Source: Paracoccaceae bacterium (GTDB lineage Bacteria; Pseudomonadota; Alphaproteobacteria; Rhodobacterales; Rhodobacteraceae). Taken from it: DNA of 64,000 nt. This document shows positions 16,776-26,306 of this stretch, piece after piece. Both the position numbers and the translations under genes were made by a program. Below the pieces are notes generated by a model. The model was not told the DNA's origin and made no database searches. It saw only the letters and a list, made by a program, of their open reading frames with translations. The stretch lies in contig JAPPHA010000116.1 in assembly GCA_028874915.1 (NCBI GenBank), positions 62,001-126,000 of the forward strand, read 5' to 3'. Each line of letters begins with the position of its first letter. Within the stretch, counting starts at the first letter, position 1.

Positions 16776-18686
16776 TCACGGAAGTGCCTTCAGCGGCATT
16801 GCAAAGACATGTTCGCCGTCGGGCGCACCGTCGTAGAGTGCAATCCAGTTGCCCGGATCGTTGTGCAGCCGTCGGTAGAGATCGGTCTTCTGGCGCAACT
16901 CGTCGATGATTTCCCTCCTGAGCGTTCCGGCATTGGCCCACCGGTCCTCGGTGAAGTCCATGATTCGGCTCTGGTAGGGCAGGTTCGCGAGGAATTCGCC
17001 GACGGCTCCGCCGAGCGTCTCGAATTCCGTGTTGACCACGAGATCCGGGTTTACGGCGAGGCGAGAAATCGCGTCCCTGAGGCGCCTGAACGACAGGTTT
17101 TGGGATTCGCTGCTCTGCGCCGATTCCGCGTGTTCCACGATCTTCTCAAGGACGCTCGCAATCGTCGAGAGTTCGTTCTTGGTAATGAGGAGCCGCGGTG
17201 TGAGCGCCCATGCCTCGGGGGCTTCGGCAGCCCGGTCCGTGATCCATGTGGAGAGGACTTCGGGTGCCGCCGTTCCCCGCCGTTCCCCGAGGAACCGGAG
17301 CCGCATGGCGTAACCGAGGTTGACGAGCGACGGATCGATGTCCTCTGCAACGGGTGCCCTGCCCATGGCGATCCGGACATGGTCGAGAAGCGCATTCACG
17401 ATGGCCCGCACCTGCGCGTCGAAGGCCGCTTCGGATCCCTCGTCCACGGCAAAATAGTAGGTCTCCTGGTCGAATTGGGAGAGCGCCCTGTACTGCCGTT
17501 CCGCGTAGCGATGATTGCCTTGTCCTGCCGGCGTCTTGAGATGAAGGGTGAGGATCGCGATTCCCTTGTTCTCGGCGAGCGTCTGGACATCTCCGGCGCT
17601 GATGTTCGTCCGTGCATTGGGATCGCCCGGACCCTTCGGCCCGGCGTCGGTCACGAGAATGATGTATTTTCCGGCAAACGGCACGCCGTTCTGATCCCAG
17701 TCGGTCTCCAGAATGGCATCCTCAACACCGGCAAGGCTGTCCTCATTGAAGCCGACGCTGCTGACGCGCGCCGTGTCGGTATCCGCGAGTGCTGCGACGA
17801 TTGCGTCTGACCCGATGTCCCGTTCAAGCGCTGAGAGAACCCGGGTCCGGTAAACGATTCCGGGTGCGGCATCCGCATTGTCCCGAAAGCCGATGGCCCC
17901 GAAATGGATCTTCTCGCCGATGTCGGAATCAGACACACCCGCCATGATGTCCTCGATCGCCCGGCGAGTCGTGCGGATATAGGGATCCATGGATTGCGTT
18001 GTGTCGATCACGAACATGACGCCGGCATCAAATTCGACCGGTTCCGGTGCCATTGCGGGTCCCTCGATCAATGGCAGCGAGGCGACTCTCATCAGAAGGA
18101 GCGGTGTGTAGTCGAGCGGATGAAAGTCCTCCGCGAAGTCCAGGATCGGCATGAGGTAGAACCGTTCCCGAATGTCCACGTACTCTCCCGGCTCCGCGGC
18201 AAGGACTCCTCGCTCCGGGTTGAGCCGGTCATTGTCGGCATCCGAGATCAGCTGTTCCTGCACAGCCCGGATTGCTTCATGGTTGAGCAGCCATTCGAGG
18301 TTTCCCCGCGTGTCGAACAGGACCTGCCGGTTCCGGTTGGTCGGGTTGGTGAAAGCCGCGACGATGTTCTGTTTCCAGTCGATGGATCTTTCAACTGATA
18401 TCCAGCCGGCTGGCGGTCGTGACGGTGAGGTTCCGACCCGCAGCCATCCGTCCCGATGTTCGTAGACGTAGAGCGGCTGGAAAGGCTCGTAACGGCCGGT
18501 CCGCTCGCCTGCCGGTTCTCCATGCACGGCTGCACCTGGACGTGTCAGCACCCTCTGGTAGATGGTCGTGGCACCTTCCACCAACAGCGGTCGTTCCTGC
18601 GCATGGGCGACGGGCGGGAAACCCGGACCCGCAAGTGCCGCGCCGAGGGCGATTGCAGCAATGCAACCCTGCAAATGTGCGGACAT
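16776..18686 (-). CDS. Secreted von Willebrand factor A-domain protein (PpkA C-terminus-like)
   Basis: A 636-residue exported protein. The signal peptide ends near AHA-QE. Residues 35-105 look like an SH3-type domain (GAAVHGEPAGE...GWLRVG...AGWISVE). A vWA domain spans about 235-460, with MIDAS-type motif VIDTTQSMDPYI and a later TDAG. The vWA resembles the one at the C-terminus of the type VI secretion kinase PpkA, but no kinase domain is present. The final 170 residues are helical. The ATG at 18686 has a very strong TAGGAGGGA upstream. It sits immediately before the TagT/TagS/TagR-like genes, so it probably acts with them in the periplasm. Confidence 0.82.
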   Translation of the reverse strand: MSAHLQGCIAAIALGAALAGPGFPPVAHAQERPLLVEGATTIYQRVLTRPGAAVHGEPAGERTGRYEPFQPLYVYEHRDGWLRVGTSPSRPPAGWISVERSIDWKQNIVAAFTNPTNRNRQVLFDTRGNLEWLLNHEAIRAVQEQLISDADNDRLNPERGVLAAEPGEYVDIRERFYLMPILDFAEDFHPLDYTPLLLMRVASLPLIEGPAMAPEPVEFDAGVMFVIDTTQSMDPYIRTTRRAIEDIMAGVSDSDIGEKIHFGAIGFRDNADAAPGIVYRTRVLSALERDIGSDAIVAALADTDTARVSSVGFNEDSLAGVEDAILETDWDQNGVPFAGKYIILVTDAGPKGPGDPNARTNISAGDVQTLAENKGIAILTLHLKTPAGQGNHRYAERQYRALSQFDQETYYFAVDEGSEAAFDAQVRAIVNALLDHVRIAMGRAPVAEDIDPSLVNLGYAMRLRFLGERRGTAAPEVLSTWITDRAAEAPEAWALTPRLLITKNELSTIASVLEKIVEHAESAQSSESQNLSFRRLRDAISRLAVNPDLVVNTEFETLGGAVGEFLANLPYQSRIMDFTEDRWANAGTLRREIIDELRQKTDLYRRLHNDPGNWIALYDGAPDGEHVFAMPLKALP

Positions 18687-18697
18687 GTAATTCCCTC

Positions 18698-19678
18698 CTA
18701 TCGGCAGTAGTCGGCAAAGACGGATTCGTGAAGAAGGTCCTCCTCCGGCGTGAGTTCGGTACAGACCCTCTCGAGGTCAGTTGCCGCATCCGCATTGCCT
18801 GCCGCCTTGGCTCGCGCATAATATTCCGTAGCACGTGCCAAATTCGGCTCGAAAGTTACCGGAATACCCGTTGATTCCGTTCCGTCATACAGCTGGGCGT
18901 AAATATAAAGTGCGTTCGGGTTTTCCGCCGCGACCCCGCTATCGAGGACCCGAAGCGCTGTTGTTCCACTGACCTCGCCGAGACAGTCACCGAGTGCCGC
19001 AAACTGGTCGTCAAAGCTGTCGCTCCAGCGTCCTCTGAAACCCTCTTCCGAGCAGTCGGCTCTGCCCGCCACCTCTTCCGGAGGAGTCGGCTGGTCGAAT
19101 ATCTGCCACGCGAGGTAGGCGGCTGCGGCCATGACGATCACAATCAAAAGGACAAGAAGGAACAAATTCCGTTTTGGTTGTGCCGTTTTGAGTTCGTCTT
19201 TCGGTATTTCCGGTTCTGGGGAGGTTGGTTTTGGAGAGGGTTCCGGCGTGGATTCCGGCTCCGGTGGCGACACTCGTAGATCGCCGGATGTCGGTTTCCC
19301 GGTCAATGCCGGATCCGGCCGGCCGCCGGGATCGAATGTCCCCGAACTGGCTTCCGGAGGTGAGTGGTGAATGCTGTCGGGCCAGATGGCACGGGCGGTT
19401 CCGGAACGAATTCGAATCTCAAGATAGGAATCCGGGTCTATCTGGTCGACGACATCGGGTCCAAGTCGGATCTGTCGCCAGCCGCCACCGGCATCGATCA
19501 CCTCAAAAACACCTGCTGCCGACTGCTCGGTCCGCCAGCCTCCAGGCGTGAGCCAGAGATCCTTGCGAAGGTCGCGGATCATGAGTTCGACAGAGGCGTC
19601 GCTCCCGTCACTCGTGAACTGGAGAACGGCATAGCCGCCTGCAGGATGTCCCGGGTCAGGAAGGAGTTGGATGTCCAT
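18698..19678 (-). CDS. Single-pass membrane protein with Sel1-like C-terminus
   Basis: A 326-residue protein of unrecognised overall family. Residues 1-105 form a globular, probably cytoplasmic domain. A Pro/Glu/Ser-rich linker (SPPEPESTPEPSPKPTSPEP) leads to a membrane segment (about residues 171-193, FLLVLLIVIVMAAAAYLAW). The C-terminal 110 residues contain a Sel1/TPR-like helix pair (ALYIYAQLYDG and ATEYYARAKAAGNADAA). The ATG at 19678 is used because the codon at 19696 is ATT. It shares cytoplasmic domain, linker, membrane segment and extracytoplasmic domain layout with the SrfA-like proteins of this locus. A gap of about 205 bases separates it from srfC. Confidence 0.7.
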   Translation of the reverse strand: MDIQLLPDPGHPAGGYAVLQFTSDGSDASVELMIRDLRKDLWLTPGGWRTEQSAAGVFEVIDAGGGWRQIRLGPDVVDQIDPDSYLEIRIRSGTARAIWPDSIHHSPPEASSGTFDPGGRPDPALTGKPTSGDLRVSPPEPESTPEPSPKPTSPEPEIPKDELKTAQPKRNLFLLVLLIVIVMAAAAYLAWQIFDQPTPPEEVAGRADCSEEGFRGRWSDSFDDQFAALGDCLGEVSGTTALRVLDSGVAAENPNALYIYAQLYDGTESTGIPVTFEPNLARATEYYARAKAAGNADAATDLERVCTELTPEEDLLHESVFADYCR

Positions 19679-19883
19679 ATCAGCGGATTGATTCAATCTG
19701 TTTGTACTCTCGTGTCTGCGGTGCTGCCGAGTCGCTCGATTTACGGGTCTGACAGAGCCACTGCCGGTTGTGTCGACGTCCTTTCCGATGGAACTGACGC
19801 TGCGGTCCTGATCGTTCGATGGCGGCGTCCGGGAGAAGTTCGGACGTCATACGAGTATGGAATTCCCTGGTTTGCATGAGCAA

Positions 19884-22583
19884 TCAGAGGGCCTGTCTTT
19901 CCCGAAGTCCGGCGAGAATTCGACCTAGCCTGATATTCTGTTCAACATTCAAGCTGCCGTCGTCCCCATGGAGTGCATTCTGCCGGAACATGTCGTGGAG
20001 GGCGAACACCCAGTCGTCTCTGTAGTCTTCGGCATGATTGACAGGGATTGCCGGAAGGCCGGCCGCAGAAAACCGGACCGGCTCTTGCCGGAAGACCGGC
20101 CGGGTGTTTCCGTCGCCAAGGCTGGTCGTTGGGCGCATGTCTTCGTCGACGGTCTTCTGACCGAGCGTCTCGACGAAACGGTTGATTTCTTCGGCACAGA
20201 CAAGCCCCGCCGGGACTGCCTGTGCACGGGCGGAGAGTGAATAGTTGACTTCCTTGAGGGCTGCCATGATCCGCTCCTTCATGCCGGTCCGCTTGGCCGC
20301 ATGTATCAGTTCGCCAATGAGCGCATTCGCGTCGGCGCGCGAGATTCCCAGTCGATTTGCGGTCTTCGCGTCGTCGCCGATTCTGCGCATGGTCTCGATC
20401 CAATACTGGATTGCCGTCGCGGCCTGAAAGCCTTCACGCGTCATGACGCGGGTCTCCTTTGGCCTTGTATCTTCCGCAAGGGATGGGCTTCGTTCCCGGA
20501 CTGCCATGGAGGTCGCCAGCCGCGGACGGGGTCTTGGCCTCGGGCGCGGGCGTCCGGTCGACATGTCCTCCTCCGTTCGGCTGCTGGCTTCGTCCTCGCC
20601 AGCGGGCTTCGAGCCAATACGAACATCGTCAGGGACACGTGCGATTCGGGCCGCGATGTCGTCCACACCCACAGTCATTGATCCGAGGAACGCACCCAGC
20701 CGCCCCTTGTCGAGGATTCCGTCGAAGGCATCGATGACCTGGTCTGCCGCTGCCATCTTGTCCTCGAGTCTCTGTTCGTGATCCTCCGCGACATGGTGAA
20801 CCACGAGTCGATCCAGGATGTTGCGGATGACGATCTCAAGCTGCGCTGCGATCTGACGTGTCTTGGTTTCGGGGTGACAAACCCCTGCGAGGCGAGAGAG
20901 AAGGTGCGTGACGCCGCCGTCGTTCAACGCAAGCGCGGCGTCCCACGCTTTGGCCGGATCGGCAAAATGCCGCATAACGAGGGGCGCCGAATTGTGTCCG
21001 CGTCCAAGCTCTTCAAGCCGGGCTCGCTTTTCCGGAATAATCTCCATTTCTCGCCACGGTTCGCGTCCCCGATCGTAATGGATAATGGCCTCCGCATAGA
21101 AAATAGGGTTCCGGAGCCAGTAGCAGTTCTGGAATGAGGAATCGGGCGTCCATTTCTGGGGCCAGCTGTCCGAGACAGGGCCGAACTTCTCGAACGATGC
21201 AGACAGACGGCGCTGGAACCGTTCGGTAGGGTTGTCGTCGGATCCGGCAACATCGATGAGATGCTTGTCGAATTTGGTGAGCACGAAAAACAGTATGCAT
21301 TCTCCGGCATTTCGCTCCTCAGGTGTCGAACCGTGGGTAAGTGCGATCCAGTTGGCAACGAGGCTGGGAAGGTCGATCGCCTCCATGTTGCTGTCCGGAA
21401 TGCAGAGAAGCATCGAAGTGATTTCCTGGTAGGAGACATAGCGGTCGAAGAGGTAGGCCACCTTTCCCCGGAGCAGGAGCTGGGGCACCGTCGTTTCCGC
21501 CTCGCGCAGTGTTTCCGCGAGCGGTGCCTTGAATCGGTTCCTGGCTCCCGGAAAGTCGAGAAGATCAGTGTGATCGAAGAGATCCGACGGCTTGTCCCGA
21601 ATCGGCAGTACGAGTTCCGATGCGAGCGCGCAAATCGTGGCTCGCGGCATGTCGATCCGTTTCCCGGATTCGAGTTGCAGCGGGAGGGGCGCCCGATCAT
21701 CTGGTCCAAAGAGCCCCTGAAGCGTTTTGACGTCGATGATGGAGTCTTCGCGTGGAACCAGGGCTGAACGCGGTGCAAATACGAGATCGCCTTCGCCGCA
21801 GGTACGGCGCGCCTTCGCGAGCGTCTCGTAGAGTTCGGTGAGTGGTGTGTGCCTGGCCCAGAGGATCGAAAACAGTCCTGCGCGGTCTGTCGTGTCCAAC
21901 CGGGGTGCGATCTCCGCCGCATCTTCCCAAAAAGGCGCGAGGGACTTCGCGTAGGCCGCGTCCCCAAAGTTGGCCTCGATGTATTCGCGGATCTCCCAGA
22001 CTTCGTCCTCTGTCATCCCGCCGGTAGACTGCGCTGCGGCTCGTCCCCTGCAAGCCTCGAGTTGTGCCTCGATCTCCGCGGCGTCGGGCGCAGGCTCCTT
22101 GCGGTCGCCGTCCATGTAGAAGCTGTTGAGGATGGTCCGCACGATGTCCGCCTCACCAAGGAGGCGGATCGGGATCGGAAAACCCTCGGGGGTATCCAGT
22201 TTTGTCATCGTGAAACGGGTGACAAGCCCGGTCGACTCCCCTTCCCCCTCGGGATTGATCTGACTGATGTAGTCAAGCTGTCCGTCAGGACCCGCGTAGT
22301 CGGCGACAAGCCGGCCTCCTTCAGGGCGGGCGAGAACGGAGACGAGGTAAGACTTTCCGGCTTGGCTCGGACCGAAAACGCTGACGCACATCTTTGATCT
22401 TGCGGCCCGCGCGAGTTTTCGAACGCGGCGCCTGTCACGGTGGAGCGCCTGAATGATGGACTTTCGCTCGTCACCGATGAGCGGGTCGTTTTCGCGATCC
22501 GCGGTCCAGGCGAGCGCGTCGTCGATCAGGGAGGCGATTGCACTCGCGTGTCTTGCCACCTCATTCGTCACTCGGGCATCCAA
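19884..22583 (-). CDS. srfC: SrfC-family dynamin-like GTPase
   Basis: Putative P-loop GTPase of 899 residues. It has a P-loop GPSQAGKS (about residues 71-78), a DxxG-type motif in LLDFPGARNRF and a base-specificity-like TKFD in FVLTKFDKHL. The remainder is helical with a low-complexity Arg/Pro hinge (about 665-675). The start is placed at TTG 22583, because AAGGAGG ends seven bases before it. The upstream ATG at 22637 lies inside srfB and lacks such a site. SrfB and SrfC occur together in many proteobacteria (srfABC of Salmonella), with no established biochemical role. It probably works as a membrane-associated GTPase with the SrfB ATPase. Confidence 0.82.
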   Translation of the reverse strand: MDARVTNEVARHASAIASLIDDALAWTADRENDPLIGDERKSIIQALHRDRRRVRKLARAARSKMCVSVFGPSQAGKSYLVSVLARPEGGRLVADYAGPDGQLDYISQINPEGEGESTGLVTRFTMTKLDTPEGFPIPIRLLGEADIVRTILNSFYMDGDRKEPAPDAAEIEAQLEACRGRAAAQSTGGMTEDEVWEIREYIEANFGDAAYAKSLAPFWEDAAEIAPRLDTTDRAGLFSILWARHTPLTELYETLAKARRTCGEGDLVFAPRSALVPREDSIIDVKTLQGLFGPDDRAPLPLQLESGKRIDMPRATICALASELVLPIRDKPSDLFDHTDLLDFPGARNRFKAPLAETLREAETTVPQLLLRGKVAYLFDRYVSYQEITSMLLCIPDSNMEAIDLPSLVANWIALTHGSTPEERNAGECILFFVLTKFDKHLIDVAGSDDNPTERFQRRLSASFEKFGPVSDSWPQKWTPDSSFQNCYWLRNPIFYAEAIIHYDRGREPWREMEIIPEKRARLEELGRGHNSAPLVMRHFADPAKAWDAALALNDGGVTHLLSRLAGVCHPETKTRQIAAQLEIVIRNILDRLVVHHVAEDHEQRLEDKMAAADQVIDAFDGILDKGRLGAFLGSMTVGVDDIAARIARVPDDVRIGSKPAGEDEASSRTEEDMSTGRPRPRPRPRPRLATSMAVRERSPSLAEDTRPKETRVMTREGFQAATAIQYWIETMRRIGDDAKTANRLGISRADANALIGELIHAAKRTGMKERIMAALKEVNYSLSARAQAVPAGLVCAEEINRFVETLGQKTVDEDMRPTTSLGDGNTRPVFRQEPVRFSAAGLPAIPVNHAEDYRDDWVFALHDMFRQNALHGDDGSLNVEQNIRLGRILAGLRERQAL

Positions 22584-22596
22584 TTTCCCGCCTCCT

Positions 22597-25500
22597 TCAC
22601 TCAAGTGCGAGCACGCCTGAGTCCAGCCAGTAGTCATCCACGAACCCGAGCGTATGGAGGCTGAGGCGGATGTCCGAAGTTTTCATTGGCGTATTGTCGG
22701 CCGCCTCCACATACGTGACCTCGAAGGCTTCTTGTGCCGCCTCCCGGCGAAGAACGTCATCGGCCTCGTTCCCCTCGTCATCGTCGATAACCGTGCGTTC
22801 CAGCGTTACTGATATGGGCGCGGCCTGCCGTTCCGCCGCAGCGTTTGCAAATGTGAGGTAGTAAAGCGGAGTCGTGATCCATCGTTCGAGCGGCAATTGG
22901 CGCGAACCGATGTGTACCGGCGTGAAAAGTTTGACCGTCGCTTCCTCATCTGAACCCGCCGACGAATCCAGATCAATGTCGCTGAAAATGACTCGGGACT
23001 CCAGTATCTTTCCGTTCCGCTCCATTTCACCGATAAAGCGTGCGGTCGAACGCATCCTGAGATTGTCTGTCATGACCCGAAAGTTCGCGATGCTGTTCCG
23101 GGCCAGCATGGTCAGCATGCCGCCGACGGCAACCGTGCTCTTCGGGTCGCCAATCCTGTCCGTCGCCGGATCCCGGTACGGAAACCAACTGCCAGCCCGG
23201 TAGTCGTGCATCGTGACCAGCCGGTCGGGCATCACCGCCATCTTCTCCTCGACGAGGTTTCTGAGCGCTGGCAAACGCGATGGTCTGCCGGTGAGGAGCA
23301 AGATGTCGCAATCCAGGTGTGCGACCACTTCCGAGAGGTTCCCGAAAGCCTCCTCGAAAACACTGCGGACAACCCGGCCAAGGGCCTTCTGGCTGACATT
23401 CAGTGTGAGGTCCGCGAGGCGCCAACGCCTCGCCCCGGCTTTGTGTAGGGGTTCCTCAAGATAGGCGAGGAGCTGTGGCGGCAAAGCGAGTGGCGGCCTT
23501 GTCTCGTCGCCACCGTTTGGATCCCGCTTTTGTTCACTTTCGCGAGTCCCGAATACATCCGTTGTGGCCAGGTTCACCATCTCGACTTCACCGGTCTCCT
23601 CCGACTTCTCGAGAAGCGCAGTCGCAAGTGGTGCGAGAACCCGGATGGCGAACTGCCGTCGCCGCTGGATCGTCTGCTGGTCGATTCCGCCAACATCGGC
23701 CCCGAAGAGTTCCTTGAGGCGTTCCCGGACGCCGACACCTCCTGCGGCCTCCGCAGAGTCCCGGATCTGCGGAATGACTATGTCTTCGAGGACACCCTTC
23801 ACCAATTCGTCGCCGGCGATGCGGAATCCTTCCCGGAAGACCTGGACCGGGTGCAGGACTCTTCCCTCCTCGCTATAGTAGGTGGTGATCATGAGGTCTG
23901 TCGTGCCGCCACCGATGTCAATGCACGCAAGCCGTACGGAGGCCGTCGGCGTCTCCCCTTCCTTACGCGGTCGTTCCTTTCCTCTGAGTCGGAGATAGTG
24001 GTCGATCTGCCCCTCGAACCGGTGAAGGATCTCGGCATAGAGATAGACGAGATGCGTGCAGCTGGCTTCATCCCATTCGACGATGAGCTCGGGTTGTCCG
24101 GTTGTCACGGACGCGGTTTCCTGGAGGCCGTTCATCGACCACAAGAGCCGGATCGCGCCTTGGGCGCGAGATCGGATGATCGCTTGTTCCTGGACCTGCG
24201 TCGCTGTCGGCAGTGTCAGGATCACTCGCCTGAGGCGGCGGGGCAGGTCGGACTGCGCCCGTCCGGCCCGCGAGGCGGGATCGTTGATCTGCACGAGCGC
24301 CTGGGCGATGAGTTCGCCCAGCATGAAGCCGAAGAGCGAGGAGCGCGAAAACCGCGAGCGGAGTGCGGGAGAAAGGAGCGCCCGATTGCGCTTGCGGAGC
24401 TTTCGTTTCTGATCCGATTCGACCTGCGCGATCACATCACCGGCCTCGTTCAGCCTGACCATGGCAGCCTTGGCCACGCCCGGGAGTTCCTGCCGGTTTT
24501 CGTGGTTGTGGAAACGCCACTCCTGTTCGATCTCGGAATCGTCCCACAGGTAGCGTTTTGGCGACGAGAGGCCCGATGTCGTCTCGGTGCCCTCCTCGTC
24601 TCCGATAAGCCGCATGGCCTCGGGGCCGATCCTGACAAGGCTCGGCCAGAAGAAGGCCTTGTTGCGCCCGGACGCGCGTGAAAAGCGTTCGGAACCGAAC
24701 TCGGCCTGGCAGAACTCGACCCGGCTCTCGAAGAGACCCGAATACTGCAGTTCCGGGCGGCCGAGATCGCGGAGTTCGAGCGGGAATGACTTCGCGAGAT
24801 CGATCCCGTGCTGGTCGGGGAAACTCTCGATGAGGATGCCGCAGGTGCGGCAGTTTCCCACGTCAAGGACGAAATCAACGTCGACCGGGCGAACCGCGTC
24901 CCGGTCAGACACGGTGTCGGCGAGCCTGATCCTCGGGATCCGGATCACCGTCTCAATGGCGGCGATGCAGGTGAGGTAACGCGCCCAGTGTTCCAGGCGG
25001 TGCGGAAGGTCTCCCTTCTCAATTGGCCGGCCGGGTCGCTGGGCGCGCTTGTAGCGCATAAAGAGATCTTCGAGCCACTCCGTGACCCACATTTGCCAGT
25101 CGCTCGTCCGTCCGTCCGGATCGGCCGGTGCAGGACGCCGCAAGAACCATCCCATTCGGGCAGGATCGCTCACAAACCGGAATTCCCGTCTGGCCACCGC
25201 GTCCGAATGCGTCGGCGCGAGGTAGCGTCCGGCAACGCTGTCGTCGTCCGTGACAAGCGCCGTATCCAGGCCTAGTTGGACCCGATGCGTGTGGCCGTCC
25301 GTGACCTCAGGCAGTTCGACGATCCGCATCCGTGCCCAGGTTGACGGACCGGGGTCGTAGTGTTCCTGCCCCGGGACCGCTCCCCCGTGCTTCAGTCGGA
25401 GGACCGGGACGGGAATCCACTTTCCGAGAAAAGGCTCCAGGGCTGCGACGGACCGAATGGCGTATTCGTCATCATCGTCACGTCGTCCATCCTCGATCCG

Positions 25501-25725
25501 GGCGTCGCGGTCCTCGTTGCCGGTATATGGGATGAGGCTCCATTCCTCGAGCTGCCCGTCGAGCTGCCCCCGGCGTTCGACGTAACGCAAAGGACGGATT
25601 GCCGTGAGCGCGTCAATGCTGAACCCAAAGTCGAGAATCTGGACACCGGAGTAGGGAACAATGGTGATTTCGTCTTTCCAGTCGCAGACTGGACGGATCG
25701 GCATGATCGACGGATTTGCTACCAT
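22597..25725 (-). CDS. srfB: SrfB-family Hsp70/actin-like ATPase
   Basis: A 1042-residue cytoplasmic protein of the SrfB family. Two phosphate-binding motifs of the Hsp70/actin fold are visible: DFVLDVGNCRTCG (about residues 284-296) and IDIGGGTTDL (about 602-611). An adenosine-type motif TGRPSRLPALRNL follows near 850. The N-terminal 250 residues and the inserts are SrfB-specific. The ATG at 25725 has GGGAGG upstream; the frame is open to 25908 but that part does not resemble the family. It is the first gene of the minus-strand locus and ends 13 bases before the srfC TTG. It is likely an ATP-driven switch or chaperone partner for SrfC. Confidence 0.88.
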   Translation of the reverse strand: MVANPSIMPIRPVCDWKDEITIVPYSGVQILDFGFSIDALTAIRPLRYVERRGQLDGQLEEWSLIPYTGNEDRDARIEDGRRDDDDEYAIRSVAALEPFLGKWIPVPVLRLKHGGAVPGQEHYDPGPSTWARMRIVELPEVTDGHTHRVQLGLDTALVTDDDSVAGRYLAPTHSDAVARREFRFVSDPARMGWFLRRPAPADPDGRTSDWQMWVTEWLEDLFMRYKRAQRPGRPIEKGDLPHRLEHWARYLTCIAAIETVIRIPRIRLADTVSDRDAVRPVDVDFVLDVGNCRTCGILIESFPDQHGIDLAKSFPLELRDLGRPELQYSGLFESRVEFCQAEFGSERFSRASGRNKAFFWPSLVRIGPEAMRLIGDEEGTETTSGLSSPKRYLWDDSEIEQEWRFHNHENRQELPGVAKAAMVRLNEAGDVIAQVESDQKRKLRKRNRALLSPALRSRFSRSSLFGFMLGELIAQALVQINDPASRAGRAQSDLPRRLRRVILTLPTATQVQEQAIIRSRAQGAIRLLWSMNGLQETASVTTGQPELIVEWDEASCTHLVYLYAEILHRFEGQIDHYLRLRGKERPRKEGETPTASVRLACIDIGGGTTDLMITTYYSEEGRVLHPVQVFREGFRIAGDELVKGVLEDIVIPQIRDSAEAAGGVGVRERLKELFGADVGGIDQQTIQRRRQFAIRVLAPLATALLEKSEETGEVEMVNLATTDVFGTRESEQKRDPNGGDETRPPLALPPQLLAYLEEPLHKAGARRWRLADLTLNVSQKALGRVVRSVFEEAFGNLSEVVAHLDCDILLLTGRPSRLPALRNLVEEKMAVMPDRLVTMHDYRAGSWFPYRDPATDRIGDPKSTVAVGGMLTMLARNSIANFRVMTDNLRMRSTARFIGEMERNGKILESRVIFSDIDLDSSAGSDEEATVKLFTPVHIGSRQLPLERWITTPLYYLTFANAAAERQAAPISVTLERTVIDDDEGNEADDVLRREAAQEAFEVTYVEAADNTPMKTSDIRLSLHTLGFVDDYWLDSGVLALE

Positions 25726-26306
25726 TTTGCCCTCCCGACGATTTATGCTGCCAATTGTGTCTTTGGGTGTCAACGCGGAGGGCCTCAATCGGAGGACTGG
25801 CCCTGCGCCAGCCGGCGAGGCCAAATGCCGGGAGTTGATCGAGACCCGCTGAAACCAGCCGGAACAGTGCAGATGGTCCAGCCGATCCACGCACGGCGGT
25901 GCCCGCACGCAGGGATCGCCGCGGCGACTGCTGCCCGGGTCAGCCCATCTTCGTACCGGTGGGCCAAGATTCGGTGTGTGTCGTCAAGGGTTGGAGTGGC
26001 AACACGGTGGACGTATGTCTCGGGCTGTTCCGGGAGGTTGTCCGCTCGCTTCGGGTGCTGGAGTTCGAATGAGATTGGACCGGGTTATCCATGACTCTCT
26101 GTCGCCCAGGGGACATCCTTGGGTCCAATCGGCCGTTGCTTGATTGAGCCGATGCCATGGTCCCTTTCCTGGGAAATCCTGCTCCAGTTCGAGATGCGAC
26201 GCGCTGGCGGAACAGGGTGTGACACGCTAATCTCCGGAGTATGAATCCTGCGGCGTAGCTCTTGTTTTGGCTACGGTACGGAAATTGTAACATTGATGGG
26301 GACGAA
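25726..26306. other. Divergent intergenic region between srfB and an ankyrin gene
   Basis: About 580 bases that must hold the promoter of the srf operon (minus) and that of the ankyrin-repeat gene (plus). A weak plus-strand candidate, TTGTTT then 17 bases then TTGTAA, lies at about 26262-26290. No gene-like frame was found. Confidence 0.4.

Noticed and set aside
19884..22637. ATG start for srfC at 22637
   Set aside because: It lies inside srfB without a ribosome-binding site, whereas TTG 22583 has AAGGAGG at ideal spacing.
23530..24681. Long plus-strand open frame inside srfB
   Set aside because: It is antisense to a well-supported gene and its translation shows no motif; such frames are common in high-GC DNA.
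8934..25725. Type VI secretion cluster
   Set aside because: TagR/S/T-like and vWA proteins are present, but none of the sheath, tube, baseplate, ClpV or TssJLM-type proteins was found in the window.
22597..25908. Longer srfB beginning at 25908
   Set aside because: The extra 61 residues are not SrfB-like, and ATG 25725 has a good ribosome-binding site.
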